Assembly: GCF_029504735.1 (NCBI RefSeq)
Contig: NZ_JAQFIP010000013.1
Coordinates: 16,068 to 80,067 of the forward strand
DNA length: 64,000 nucleotides
Direction of reading: 5' to 3'
DNA from: Ereboglobus sp. PH5-10
Lineage (GTDB): Bacteria > Verrucomicrobiota > Verrucomicrobiia > Opitutales > Opitutaceae
The position numbers and the translations under genes were made by a program. The notes under the pieces were generated by a model. It searched no databases and had not been told where the DNA came from. It saw only the letters and a program-made list of their open reading frames with translations. Shown here piece after piece: positions 51,334-60,083 of the stretch; position 1 is the stretch's first letter; every line of letters starts with the position of its first letter.

Positions 51334-52875
51334 TCATAGTTGCGGCAGGCGAACTTCGAAGGCGGTGCCCCGACCTGGTTCGCTGCGGGCTTCAATCGTG
51401 CCCCGGTGGTTTTCGATAATACGCCGGACGATTGCCAGGCCGAGACCGATGTGCGGAGCCTGATCGGCGTTGTGCGTTCGGGCTTTGTCGGCCCGGTAAA
51501 AGCGATCAAATATGTGCGGCAGGTCTTCGGCGGCGATGCCGGGACCGTCGTCCTCAACGATGAGGCAGGCTTGCTTGTTTTCGCTGACGCCTGTTTTCAG
51601 CCGAATGTGTCCGCCCGCGCCGGTTTTGCCCGCGACATGATGGTGTTGAATGGCGTTGGAAATGAGGTTGGTGGCAATGATTCCGAGAGTGGCGGGATCG
51701 GCGCTCAAGGGAGCGGGCACGAGCGCGGTGGTGTCGATTTCGATGTGACGCTCGGCGGCGAGAGGCGCGAGCTGGCGGGCTGTGTCGCGCATGATGTCGG
51801 CAAGGTCGCAGGAAACCCGTGTCTGTGTGTTGAAGTTGCGCCCCGGCGCTTCCTGACGGGCGAGAAGGAGCAGCGCTTCAACGAGGTGGCGCATGCGCGC
51901 GGCTGTGTCAGCGCAAGTCTGGAGGGTTTCGCGATATTCGGCTGACGTGCGCTCGCGTTTCAAGATGCGCTGCGTTTCGGCAATGAGAATCGAGATGGGT
52001 GTGCGCAGTTCGTGCGAGGCGTCGGAGGTGAAGCGTTTTTGCTGCTCGATGGATGCGTGGAGGCGCGCGAAGGTGTCGTTGAGCACGGTGGCGAGCTGGC
52101 CGAGCTCGCTTTCGGCGTCGCGGGTGTCGATGCGTTCGTCGAGGTTGCCCTCGGCGATGCGGGTGGCCGTGTGGCTGATGGCGCGAATCGGGCGAATGGC
52201 GCGCCCCGCGATCCACCAACCGCCGGCCAGACCGAGAAGCCAGATACCAAGGCCGGCGGCGGCGAGTTTCCACGCGAGACGGTTCTTTTCGGCGAGTTCG
52301 GGCGTGATGTCGCGCCCGGTGAGAATGGCGGCTCCTTCGGGCACGCCACGAATGGCCTCGCGCCGTGTCCTGAGTGTGCGAAGCGGCTCGGGGGCTGAGC
52401 GTTTTTCATCGTTTCCCTGCGCGCTTGTCCTGCGGGACGGGGGCGGAGGAAACACAAAGTCATCGGGCACATTCTGCGACTGGAGAAGGATGGATCCGTC
52501 GTGGTCGCGAATAACGAAGTAGCCGTAACCGGGGGCGGTGTTTGCGAAATATTCCTCGAGTTCGGGGGAAAGCGTGACTGGACGATTTCTGTCACGCATC
52601 CGAAGCATGAGGTCGGCCGGTGTGGGACGGGGCCGGGTGTCCGTGTCGCTGGTTGTCGCGTCGTTGGATTCAAAGTTGTCCTGCCCAAACGCGGAAATCA
52701 TGAGACCGCGAAAAAGACGGTGCTCGGTGGCGCGAAGGTCCCTGTCGATGCGGCGCTGAGTGGCATCCCATGCGAGACGCCACGCGGTGAAACAGAAAGC
52801 GACAATCATCACGAGGAGGATGAGTCCGTGCCACGCCTGGATGCGCCAGCGAATGGAGTGAAGAAAGGAAGCCAT
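51334..52875 (-). CDS. Sensor histidine kinase with HAMP domain
   Basis: 513 residues. Membrane helices at about 12-32 and 205-225 frame a periplasmic sensor region, followed by a HAMP domain (RAIRPIRAISHTATRIAEGNLDERI). The kinase core has the H-box TSDASHELRTPISIL with His near 288, N-box NLISNAIQHH, and G-boxes EDDGPGIAAED and GLGLAIVRRIIENHRG. Layout like heavy-metal or antimicrobial-sensing kinases (CusS/QseC type). It follows its regulator with a 147-bp gap. Confidence 0.9.
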   Translation of the reverse strand: MASFLHSIRWRIQAWHGLILLVMIVAFCFTAWRLAWDATQRRIDRDLRATEHRLFRGLMISAFGQDNFESNDATTSDTDTRPRPTPADLMLRMRDRNRPVTLSPELEEYFANTAPGYGYFVIRDHDGSILLQSQNVPDDFVFPPPPSRRTSAQGNDEKRSAPEPLRTLRTRREAIRGVPEGAAILTGRDITPELAEKNRLAWKLAAAGLGIWLLGLAGGWWIAGRAIRPIRAISHTATRIAEGNLDERIDTRDAESELGQLATVLNDTFARLHASIEQQKRFTSDASHELRTPISILIAETQRILKRERTSAEYRETLQTCADTAARMRHLVEALLLLARQEAPGRNFNTQTRVSCDLADIMRDTARQLAPLAAERHIEIDTTALVPAPLSADPATLGIIATNLISNAIQHHHVAGKTGAGGHIRLKTGVSENKQACLIVEDDGPGIAAEDLPHIFDRFYRADKARTHNADQAPHIGLGLAIVRRIIENHRGTIEARSEPGRGTAFEVRLPQL

Positions 52876-53022
52876 GGGAAAGAAGAAACAGTATTTAGGA
52901 ATTAGGAAGCGGGTTACTGTGCGATTGAAAAGTGACGTCTAAAACCGGGAAAAAGTTTGAAGTGCCTTATGATCTGGATGCGCACGTGGGAATTGAATTT
53001 CTGGCTTATAAAATTCCAACCT

Positions 53023-53727
53023 CTACTTTTCCACGCTGTATCCATGGCCGCGACGGGTTTGGATGATGTCGGAATCGAGTTTTTTTCGAAGATTGGAAAC
53101 GTGAACATCAAGAAGATTTGAGAAGGTGTCGTCGTCCTCGTCGAAGAGGTGCTCGTAGAGCGTGGTGCGCGAGACGACCTCGCCCCGGTGCAAAGCCAGG
53201 TATTCAAGAAGTGAATACTCGCGCGCGGTGAGCGGAATTTCCACACCGCCCGCGTTGGTGACGCGGCGCGCGGCGGTGTCGAGCGTGATGCCGCCGGAAA
53301 GGACAACGAGGGATGAGGTTTGCCCGGCACTGCGGCGTATCAAGGCGCGGATGCGCGCGAGGAGTTCGTCGATGTCAAAGGGTTTTGTGAGATAATCGTC
53401 GGCGCCGTGATCGAGTCCGCGAATGCGGTCGGGCACGGTGTCGCGCGCGGTGAGCATCAGGATCGGCGTTTTTGAAATCGCTTCCGAAACCGGTTTGGCG
53501 CCCGCGCCCTGGGGTGTGGCGTTGTCGCGAAGCGCGGCAAGGACGCCCCAGCCATCAAGCTTGGGAAGCATGACATCGAGGAGAATAACGTCGTAGGTAT
53601 TTTCTCGCGCCTTGTAGAGTCCGTCCTCGCCATCGCTCGCGGTATCCACGGCATAGTTTTCCTCGCGCAACGTGGCGGCAAGACTGCGCTGAAGCGCGGG
53701 ATCATCTTCGATTACAAGGAGGCGCAT
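53023..53727 (-). CDS. OmpR-family response regulator
   Basis: 234 residues from MRLLVIEDDPALQRSL; the longer frame to 53829 adds an unlikely leader. The receiver has Asp51 (DVILLDVMLP), then LTARDTVPDRIRGLDHGADDYLTKPF, and a winged-helix output domain (ITLDTAARRVTNAGGVEIPLTAREYSLLEYLALHRGEVVSR, ending RGHGYSVEK). Partner of the kinase downstream. Confidence 0.92.
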   Translation of the reverse strand: MRLLVIEDDPALQRSLAATLREENYAVDTASDGEDGLYKARENTYDVILLDVMLPKLDGWGVLAALRDNATPQGAGAKPVSEAISKTPILMLTARDTVPDRIRGLDHGADDYLTKPFDIDELLARIRALIRRSAGQTSSLVVLSGGITLDTAARRVTNAGGVEIPLTAREYSLLEYLALHRGEVVSRTTLYEHLFDEDDDTFSNLLDVHVSNLRKKLDSDIIQTRRGHGYSVEK

Positions 53728-53840
53728 GGTGGAGGAAGAGTGAAAGGTGAATGGTGAAGAGTGAAAAAAAGAATACGCTGGCAGACGGTGAAGGCAGGAT
53801 ATGTGTTTTTTGAATCCGGATAATAGCACGGCAAACCTTT

Positions 53841-53894
53841 AGCGTGGATGAAGAAAGGGCGAGGCCCTCCCTATTTCCTTCATCCGGGAACGCT
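53841..53894. terminator. Imperfect hairpin after crotonase-family gene
   Basis: Arms AGCGT...GGATGAAG and CTTCATCC...ACGCT flank a GGGCGAGGCCC core, next to the stop of the enoyl-CoA hydratase-like gene. It may end that transcript and lies upstream of the response regulator. No T-run. Confidence 0.45.
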
Positions 53895-54663
53895 ATTTGA
53901 AGCGGCTGAAGTCGGGTTTGCGTTTTTCGGTGAAGGCGGAGAGCGCCTCCTTTGCCTCGGGGGAGGAGAGGCGGCGCAGGAAGACTTCTGCTTCGCGTGC
54001 GATGGCGTCGGTGATGGCGGGCTGATGCGCTTTTTTTAACAGGGCTTTGGCGTCGCGCACGGCGGAGGCGGGTTGCGCGGCGAGTTTTGCGCAGCGGGCG
54101 AGAGCGAATTCCATCACGCCGCCTTCGGTGACCATGTCGTTGATGAGGCCGAGCGTCAGCGCTTTTTCCGCGGTCAGGGGTTCGCCGAGCAGGATCAGCT
54201 CGGACGCTTTTGCGCTTCCGATGCGTTGCGCCAGCAGGTGGCTCGATCCGGCTTCGGGGCTCAGTCCCAGACTCGTGAAGGGCAGGATGAAGCGGGCGTT
54301 GGGCGCGGCGTAAACCAGGTCGCAGTGCAGCAAGAGCGTTGTGCCGATGCCGACCGCGAATCCTTCGACAGCTGCCACCAACGGCTTTTCAAGGCCGTCG
54401 AGGCATTCGAAAAATTTGAAGACGGGCGCGTCGTTTTTGGCGGGCGGGTTTTGGAGGAAATCGCCGAGGTCGTTACCGGCGGTGAAATTGCCGCCGGCGC
54501 CGCCGAGCAGCATCACGCGGACGTCGGGGTTTTGTTCGCCGTCGAGCAGGGCGCGCGTGATCGCCGAATACATTTCGGAGGTGAGCGCGTTTTTCTTTTC
54601 AGGCCTTGTTATTAGAATTTGCAGGATGCCTTGGTCCAGGCTGGTGGCGATGTTGTTGTCCAT
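53893..54663 (-). CDS. Enoyl-CoA hydratase/isomerase-family protein
   Basis: 256 residues from MDNNIATSLDQG. Crotonase fold: GNFTAGNDLGDFL (oxyanion-hole region) and AAVEGFAVGIGTTLLLHCDLVYA. The later LGLSPEAGSSHLLAQRIG is closer to the SPE-type of delta3,delta2-enoyl-CoA isomerases than to GAGGTQRL hydratases. Acts on acyl-CoA substrates in the cytoplasm. The exact reaction is uncertain. Confidence 0.82.
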   Translation of the reverse strand: MDNNIATSLDQGILQILITRPEKKNALTSEMYSAITRALLDGEQNPDVRVMLLGGAGGNFTAGNDLGDFLQNPPAKNDAPVFKFFECLDGLEKPLVAAVEGFAVGIGTTLLLHCDLVYAAPNARFILPFTSLGLSPEAGSSHLLAQRIGSAKASELILLGEPLTAEKALTLGLINDMVTEGGVMEFALARCAKLAAQPASAVRDAKALLKKAHQPAITDAIAREAEVFLRRLSSPEAKEALSAFTEKRKPDFSRFK

Positions 54664-54678
54664 GTGGCGCAGTCTGAG

Positions 54679-54787
54679 AAAAGGCTGAAGGACTGAAAGA
54701 CTGAAAGGCTGAAACAAACCAGTAATCCCCATGTTTTGCCGTGGTTCCGGCTTCAGATTTTCAGACCTTCAGTCTTTCAGCCTTTTT
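54679..54787. repeat. Dispersed ctgaag-type inverted repeat
   Basis: Imperfect arms of about 35 bp at 54679-54713 and 54751-54787 built from ctgaaggactgaaagactgaaaggctgaa-like units. They lie between the crotonase-family gene and the MacB-type permease, reaching to within 3 bp of the permease stop. Confidence 0.75.
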
Positions 54788-54789
54788 CC

Positions 54790-56007
54790 TCACTCGTGGC
54801 GGAGCGCGTCGATGGGGTCGAGTTTGGCGGCGCGGCGGGCGGGGGTGAAGCCGAAGAGGATTCCAACGGCGGCGCTGAAGACGACGGCGATGATGTTGAT
54901 TTGGGCGTTGAAGGTCACGGGGACGTTGATGAGCATGCCGAGTCCGTAGCAGAGCGCGATGGCGAGGGCGATGCCGAGGAGTCCGCCGATGCACGAGATG
55001 GTTGTCGCCTCGACGAGAAATTGGAGCAGGACTTCGCGGGCGCGCGCGCCGATGGCGAGGCGGATGCCGATTTCGCGGGTGCGCTCGGTCACGGAGACGA
55101 GCATGATGTTCATGATGCCGATGCCGCCGACGAGGAGCGAGACGCCGGCGACGGCGGCGAGGAGCATGGTCATCATGCGCGTGGAGGAGCTGAGGGTTTC
55201 GGCGATTTGGCGGGTGTCGAATACGTTAAAATTGTTGTCCTGGTTGGGCTGGAGGTTGCGGCGCTGGCGCATGAGGGCGGTGATTTCGGTGATCATGCGG
55301 TCGCTGCTGGCGCCGTCTTGCGCGGAGATGCTGATCATGGTGATGTCGTGCGCGCCGGTATGGCCGGTGAGGCGGCGCTGGAGCGTGATGAGGGGGACGA
55401 TGATGGTGTCGTCCTGGTCGCCCATGCCCATCTGGCCTTTGGCGGCGAGCAGTCCGATGACCGTGCAGGAGGCGTTGCCGACGCGGATTTTTTGCCCGAT
55501 GGGGCTGTCCGTGCCGAAGAGTTCCTTGCGGACGGTGTTGCCGATGACGCAGACGGCGGCGCCTTCGCGGTAGTCGGATTTGTCGAAGAGGCGGCCTTCG
55601 GCGAGCGTCCATTTGTTGATGCTGAAATAGGATTCGGTGGTGCCGGTGACGCTGGTGGCGCGCGCGTTTTGGAGGTAGGCGGTGCTCATGGAGGAGCTGC
55701 GCACGGGGGCGATGGAGGCGATGCCGGGGACTTGCTCGGAGATGGCGGTGACGTCGCCCTCGGTGAAATTGGGAATGTTGGGCTGGCGCGGGCCGAAGCC
55801 GGCGCCAGGACGGAGCATGAGGAGGTTGCTGCCGAGGCTGGAGATTTGGTTTTCAACGGCCTTGGTGGTGCCTTCGCCGAGCGTGACCATAGTGATGACG
55901 GCGGCGACACCGATGATGATGCCGAGCATGGTGAGGAAGGCGCGCGTGACGTTGCGGCGGATTTCGCGAAGCGCGATGTGCAGGGCGTTGAGTGTGGTGG
56001 AGAACAT
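54790..56007 (-). CDS. MacB-type ABC transporter permease
   Basis: 405 residues from MFSTTLNALHIALREIRRN. One N-terminal helix (FLTMLGIIIGVAAVITMVTLGEG), a large periplasmic MacB core domain (about 45-280), and three C-terminal helices with LVGGIGIMNIMLVSVTERTREIGIRLAIGAR, the FtsX/MacB signature. Works with the ATPase upstream, here a separate gene, unlike fused MacB. Probable tripartite efflux of macrolides, peptides or lipids. Confidence 0.9.
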   Translation of the reverse strand: MFSTTLNALHIALREIRRNVTRAFLTMLGIIIGVAAVITMVTLGEGTTKAVENQISSLGSNLLMLRPGAGFGPRQPNIPNFTEGDVTAISEQVPGIASIAPVRSSSMSTAYLQNARATSVTGTTESYFSINKWTLAEGRLFDKSDYREGAAVCVIGNTVRKELFGTDSPIGQKIRVGNASCTVIGLLAAKGQMGMGDQDDTIIVPLITLQRRLTGHTGAHDITMISISAQDGASSDRMITEITALMRQRRNLQPNQDNNFNVFDTRQIAETLSSSTRMMTMLLAAVAGVSLLVGGIGIMNIMLVSVTERTREIGIRLAIGARAREVLLQFLVEATTISCIGGLLGIALAIALCYGLGMLINVPVTFNAQINIIAVVFSAAVGILFGFTPARRAAKLDPIDALRHE

Positions 56008-56014
56008 GGTGTGG

Positions 56015-56126
56015 GAATTTTCGATTTTGGATTCTCGATTTTGGATTGGGAGCTTCCGCTCCGTTTTCGCTTTCGGTGTCGCGCGGTAGCGCGCAATCGA
56101 AAATCGAGAATCCAAAATCGAGAATT
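56015..56126. repeat. Dispersed inverted repeat, copy B (MacB ATPase-permease gap)
   Basis: Second copy of the element at 30457-30570, with the same inner hairpins (GGAGCttccGCTCC and GCGCGgtaGCGCGC) and ends. It fills most of the gap between the ATPase and permease genes, 7 bp upstream of the permease start. Confidence 0.85.
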
Positions 56127-56171
56127 ATCTGAAATGAGGTGAGTGGCTTCGAGGGCGTGTGAAATGTGATT

Positions 56172-56864
56172 TTACGGGCGGTTTGTGTCCGACTCGATCA
56201 GGCCGTCCTTGATGCGGACGATGCGCTTGGCATAGGCGGCGACGTCGTCCTCGTGGGTGACCATGATGATCGTGATGCCGCGTTCGGCGTTGAGGCGCGT
56301 GAGGAGTTTCATGATGTCAACGGTCGTGGTGGTATCGAGGTTGCCGGTGGGTTCGTCGGCGAAGAGCGTGCTGGGTTCGGTGACGATGGCGCGGGCGATG
56401 GCGACGCGTTGTTGCTGGCCGCCGGAGAGTTCGGCGGGGGTGTTGCGAAGTTTTTCGCCGAGGCCGACGGAGTCGATGGCGGCGAGCGCTTTTTCGTGGC
56501 GTTCGCGTCGGGAGAGTCCGCGGTAGAGTAGCGGGAGTTCAACGTTTTCGACGGTGCTGGTGCGGGCGAGGAGGTTGAATCCCTGGAAGATGAAGCCGAG
56601 TGCGTGACGGCGCAGGAGTGAGCGCTGGTCGGCGGTGAGGGTTTCGACGGCGATGTCCTCGTAGCGGTAGCTGCCGCTGGTGGGCGTGTCGAGGCAGCCG
56701 AGTGTGTTCATGAGCGTGGATTTGCCGGAGCCGCTGTGTCCCATGATGGCGACGAACTCTCCGCGCTGGATGTCGAGGTCGATGCCGCGCAGGGCCTGAA
56801 ATGCGGCCGCGCCCGTGCCGTAGGTTTTCGTGAGCTGGCGGAGTCTGATTAGTGGAGAAGGCAT
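56172..56864 (-). CDS. MacB-type ABC transporter ATPase
   Basis: 230 residues, LolD/MacB type. Walker A GHSGSGKST (about 42-50), LSGGQQQRVAIARAIV signature, and Walker B LFADEPTGNLD with the following H-loop. It provides ATP hydrolysis for the permease encoded downstream. Same operon orientation as MacA-like and TolC-like genes. Confidence 0.92.
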   Translation of the reverse strand: MPSPLIRLRQLTKTYGTGAAAFQALRGIDLDIQRGEFVAIMGHSGSGKSTLMNTLGCLDTPTSGSYRYEDIAVETLTADQRSLLRRHALGFIFQGFNLLARTSTVENVELPLLYRGLSRRERHEKALAAIDSVGLGEKLRNTPAELSGGQQQRVAIARAIVTEPSTLFADEPTGNLDTTTTVDIMKLLTRLNAERGITIIMVTHEDDVAAYAKRIVRIKDGLIESDTNRP

Positions 56865-56921
56865 TGTGTGTCGGATGCTACGAGTTGCTTGATGCGATAA
56901 ATGCAGGGAGCGGTGGTGGAA

Positions 56922-57036
56922 GAGGCCAGGCGACCAGAGGCCAGAAGGCCAGAGACCAGAGGACCGGAGAGCCGGAGTGGAAATGTGTTCTATGCGGTAT
57001 GTATTCTGGCTTTCTGGCCTCTGGTCTTCTGGCCTC
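56922..57036. repeat. Dispersed ccagaggcc-type inverted repeat
   Basis: Arms at 56922-56953 (gaggccaggcgaccagaggc...) and 57005-57036 are near-perfect complements. Same architecture as the ctgaag-type repeats but with a different unit. They fill the gap between the MacA-like and ATPase genes. Confidence 0.75.
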
Positions 57037-57043
57037 TTGTTTT

Positions 57044-58360
57044 CTATCTGGCGTTTGTGATTATTTGCATGCCGTCGGCGAGGGCTTCGCCGGAGACTTC
57101 GGTGTGGCGGCTGTCGGAAATTCCGACTTTCACCGTGACAGGTTGCGGGTGGCCGTCCTTGAGGATGTGGATGCGGGCGGTGCCGTTGGCGGCTTTTTCG
57201 GATGCGTCGCCGTTGGCGGCGGGACGGGCGCTTTGGCGGCGCGGAGGTCCGGGCATGATGCTTTGGACAAAGGATTTTGATTGTTTGCCGGAGCCTTGGG
57301 GCGCGAGGGTCGACGGGTCGAAACGGAAGGCAGCGACGGGAACGAGGAAAACGTTTTTGGCCTCGGCAACGCTGATGTCGGCGGTGGCGGTCATGCCGGG
57401 GCGAAGGCTGAGGTCGTTGTTGTTGACCTCGAGCTCGGTTTCGTAGGTGACGACGTTGTTGGTGACGGCGGAACCGTAGGCGACTTTGGTGACGCTGGCG
57501 GTGTAGGTGCGGTTGGGCCAGGCGTCCACGGTGAAGGAGGCTTTCTGGCCGGCTGCGACACGGCCGATGTCGGCCTCGGCGATGGTGACCTTGAGTTTCA
57601 TGTGCTCGAGGTTTTCGGCGATTACGAAGAGCTCGGGCGCGGTGAAACTGGCGGCGACGGTCTGGCCGGGCTCGATGGAGCGGGTGAGGATGATGCCGTC
57701 GATGGGCGACTTGATGATGGCTTTGGAGAGGTCGGTTTCGTTGATGTCGAGCTGGGCCTGGGATTGCGCGATGGAGGCCTTGGCGGCGAGGACATTGGCG
57801 GCGGCGCGGTCGGCGGCGGCGATGGCGGTGTCCATGTCGGCGCGCGAGGGAATGCGTCCGTTGCTCACGCGCTGGAGTTCCTGCTGGCGGGCGAGCGTGG
57901 CCTGGGCTTCCTTGAGCGTGGCTTCGTTTTGGGCGAGCGTGGCCTGGGCGGAGGCGAGGCTGGCGCGGCTGGACTCGGTTTGCTGGGAGAGCTTGGTGGT
58001 GTCGAGTTTGAGGAGGGGCTGGCCCTTGGTGACGCGGTCGTTGGTGTCCACGTAAACTTCGAGCACGGTGCCGGAGAGCTCGGAGCCGACGGTGACTTCG
58101 TTGGTGGGCTCGAGGTTGCCGGTGGCGGTGATGTCGAGCGCGAGGTCGCCGCGGCGGAGCGTCTCGGTGATGAAGGGCGGCTCCTCGGCGGCGGCGCGTT
58201 TTTGCACGGAGCTGCGATACCAGATGATGGCGGCGACGACTGCGGCGAGCACGGCGATGACGACGATGATCCAGGTGCGGCGCGAGCCCTTGCCTTCCTT
58301 TTGGATGATGGCGGAGAGGCTGCCGGTGGCGGACGGGTTTTCGTTGGCGTTGGATTTCAT
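57044..58360 (-). CDS. MacA-type periplasmic adaptor
   Basis: 438 residues. N-terminal membrane anchor (WIIVVIAVLAAVVAAIIWY, about 30-50). Lipoyl halves around a long alpha-hairpin (SLASAQATLAQNEATLKEAQATLARQQELQRV, about 125-215) and a beta-barrel domain with PGMTATADISVAEAKNVFLVPVAAFRF. Bridges the inner-membrane MacB complex to the outer channel. It follows the outer-membrane gene by 58 bp. Confidence 0.92.
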   Translation of the reverse strand: MKSNANENPSATGSLSAIIQKEGKGSRRTWIIVVIAVLAAVVAAIIWYRSSVQKRAAAEEPPFITETLRRGDLALDITATGNLEPTNEVTVGSELSGTVLEVYVDTNDRVTKGQPLLKLDTTKLSQQTESSRASLASAQATLAQNEATLKEAQATLARQQELQRVSNGRIPSRADMDTAIAAADRAAANVLAAKASIAQSQAQLDINETDLSKAIIKSPIDGIILTRSIEPGQTVAASFTAPELFVIAENLEHMKLKVTIAEADIGRVAAGQKASFTVDAWPNRTYTASVTKVAYGSAVTNNVVTYETELEVNNNDLSLRPGMTATADISVAEAKNVFLVPVAAFRFDPSTLAPQGSGKQSKSFVQSIMPGPPRRQSARPAANGDASEKAANGTARIHILKDGHPQPVTVKVGISDSRHTEVSGEALADGMQIITNAR

Positions 58361-58418
58361 GATAAATATGGAATGAGATTTGGCGTGATCAGACTGATAA
58401 AATGGGAGGCGGTCGGTT

Positions 58419-59903
58419 TTAGTTTACGTTGCCCCAGCCGCCGCCGAGGGCCTTGTAGAGTTGAATTTGGGCGTTGGTGTAATCGGCGGTGGCGGAGACT
58501 TGCTGTTCTTGAATGGAGAGCTCGGTGCGCTGCGCGTCGAGGAGCGTGGTGATGTAAACTTGTCCGGCCTCGTATTGGATCGCGGCGAGCTCGGCGGCCT
58601 CGCGGGCGGCGGCGTTGGCGCGGTCGAGAATGGTGATGCGCTCGGTGGTGCGCTGGATCGAGACGAGCGCGTTTTCAACGTCGGTGAGCGCGGTGAGCAC
58701 GGCGCTCTCGTAGGCGATGAGCGACTGCTTTGTGAGCTCGTTTTGAATGGCGATGTTTTGCTTGATGCGCCCGCCGGCAAAGATGGGCGCGGTGAGACTG
58801 CCGAGCGCGCTGGCGACGGTTGTGGAGGGATCAAAGAGGTCGCCGGCCCTGAGGGATTCGAGGCTGAGCGAACCGGTGAGTTTGAGCGAGGGAAGGCGGT
58901 CGCGCTCAGCGGCTTTCAGACGGGCGACTGTGGCGGCGAAGGCGTATTCGGCGGCGCGGATGTCAGGGCGCTGGCGGAGCGTGTCGGCGGGAATGGCGAC
59001 GGCGGGTGTATCCGATTTTGGGATACGCGATGAATACGCGGTGCCGGCGTTGGCGGTGTTTTGCGTGAGCAGTTGATCGAGCGCGCCGGGGGCGAGGCCG
59101 GATAGGCGCGTGAGCTGGTTGCGGGCCTGCGCGATGTTTTGCCGGAGCGAGGGAATGGAGGCGCGGGCTTGCTCGAGCGTGCTTACGGCTTGCTGGAGCT
59201 CGAGCGCGGAGGCGTCGCCGGACTGGGCGCGCCATTGCGTGATTTGCGTGGTCTCGGCGCGGGTGCGCAGGCTTTCCTCGACCACGGCGAGCTGGGCTTC
59301 GGCGGAACGGAGCGAGACGTAGGCGGTGGCGACCTCGGCGGCGAGGGAGACTTGCGCGGCGTGAAAGTTTTGCTCGGTTTGCGCGAGGTCGGCGTCGGCG
59401 GCCTTGAGCGACTGGCGGTTTTTGCCAAAGAGATCGATTTCCCAAGAGGCGTCGAGCGAGGCGGAATAACTTTCGCCGCTGGTCGTGGTGTGCGGGCTTG
59501 TGGTGTGGTCCTTGGTGCGCGAGGTGCGCGCGTCGGCGCCGGCGGAGAGCGAGGGAAGGAGGTCGGATTTCGTGACGCCGCGCGTGGCGCGCGACTGCTC
59601 GATCTTGGAAAGCGCGGTGCGAATGTCAGGGCTGGTTTGGAGCGCGCCGTTGATGAGCCGGGTGAGGACGGGGTCGTCGTAGCGCGTCCACCAGGCGGAT
59701 AAATTGTCCGCGGCACTTGTCTGCGCGGGCCGGGTCACGCTTGCCTCCGAGGTGTTTTGCCAGGTTTCCGGAACGGCGACAGTGGAGTCACTGAGAGAGC
59801 GAGGGCCGGAAGGCGTGGCGCAGGAGGCGAGCAGGAGCAGCGAGGCAGCGGCGGTGCCGCGGGTTAAAAGGAAAAGTGTCGTGTGTTTTTGTTGGGCGCG
59901 CAT
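58419..59903 (-). CDS. NodT/OprM-family outer-membrane efflux lipoprotein
   Basis: 494 residues. Lipoprotein signal with lipobox LLASC (about Cys28). Two TolC-type halves: PDIRTALSKIEQSRATRGVTKSDLLPSLSAG and RPDIRAAEYAFAATVARLKAAERDRLPSLKLTG, and SLTAPIFAGGRIKQNIA. First gene of the four-gene efflux operon (outer channel, adaptor, ATPase, permease). Confidence 0.93.
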   Translation of the reverse strand: MRAQQKHTTLFLLTRGTAAASLLLLASCATPSGPRSLSDSTVAVPETWQNTSEASVTRPAQTSAADNLSAWWTRYDDPVLTRLINGALQTSPDIRTALSKIEQSRATRGVTKSDLLPSLSAGADARTSRTKDHTTSPHTTTSGESYSASLDASWEIDLFGKNRQSLKAADADLAQTEQNFHAAQVSLAAEVATAYVSLRSAEAQLAVVEESLRTRAETTQITQWRAQSGDASALELQQAVSTLEQARASIPSLRQNIAQARNQLTRLSGLAPGALDQLLTQNTANAGTAYSSRIPKSDTPAVAIPADTLRQRPDIRAAEYAFAATVARLKAAERDRLPSLKLTGSLSLESLRAGDLFDPSTTVASALGSLTAPIFAGGRIKQNIAIQNELTKQSLIAYESAVLTALTDVENALVSIQRTTERITILDRANAAAREAAELAAIQYEAGQVYITTLLDAQRTELSIQEQQVSATADYTNAQIQLYKALGGGWGNVN

Positions 59904-60083
59904 GGCGTTGAATCGCGTTGAGTGTGCGCAGAGATTACACGAACGAACCTTTAGGGATTATTAAGGAGCGCGCTTTTTTTGAAATCGGAGCTTAATTTTC
60001 AATTTTTGAAAACGCGAAGCTCGCGCCGCCGCAATGGCGGGCGGCAAAACGCACGCGCGAGCCAACCCAGGCGGGTGCGCGCC

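Noticed and set aside
54736..56142. 468-codon plus-strand frame opposite the MacB permease
   Set aside because: Low-complexity Gly/Asp/Ala translation; the permease motifs on the minus strand are decisive.
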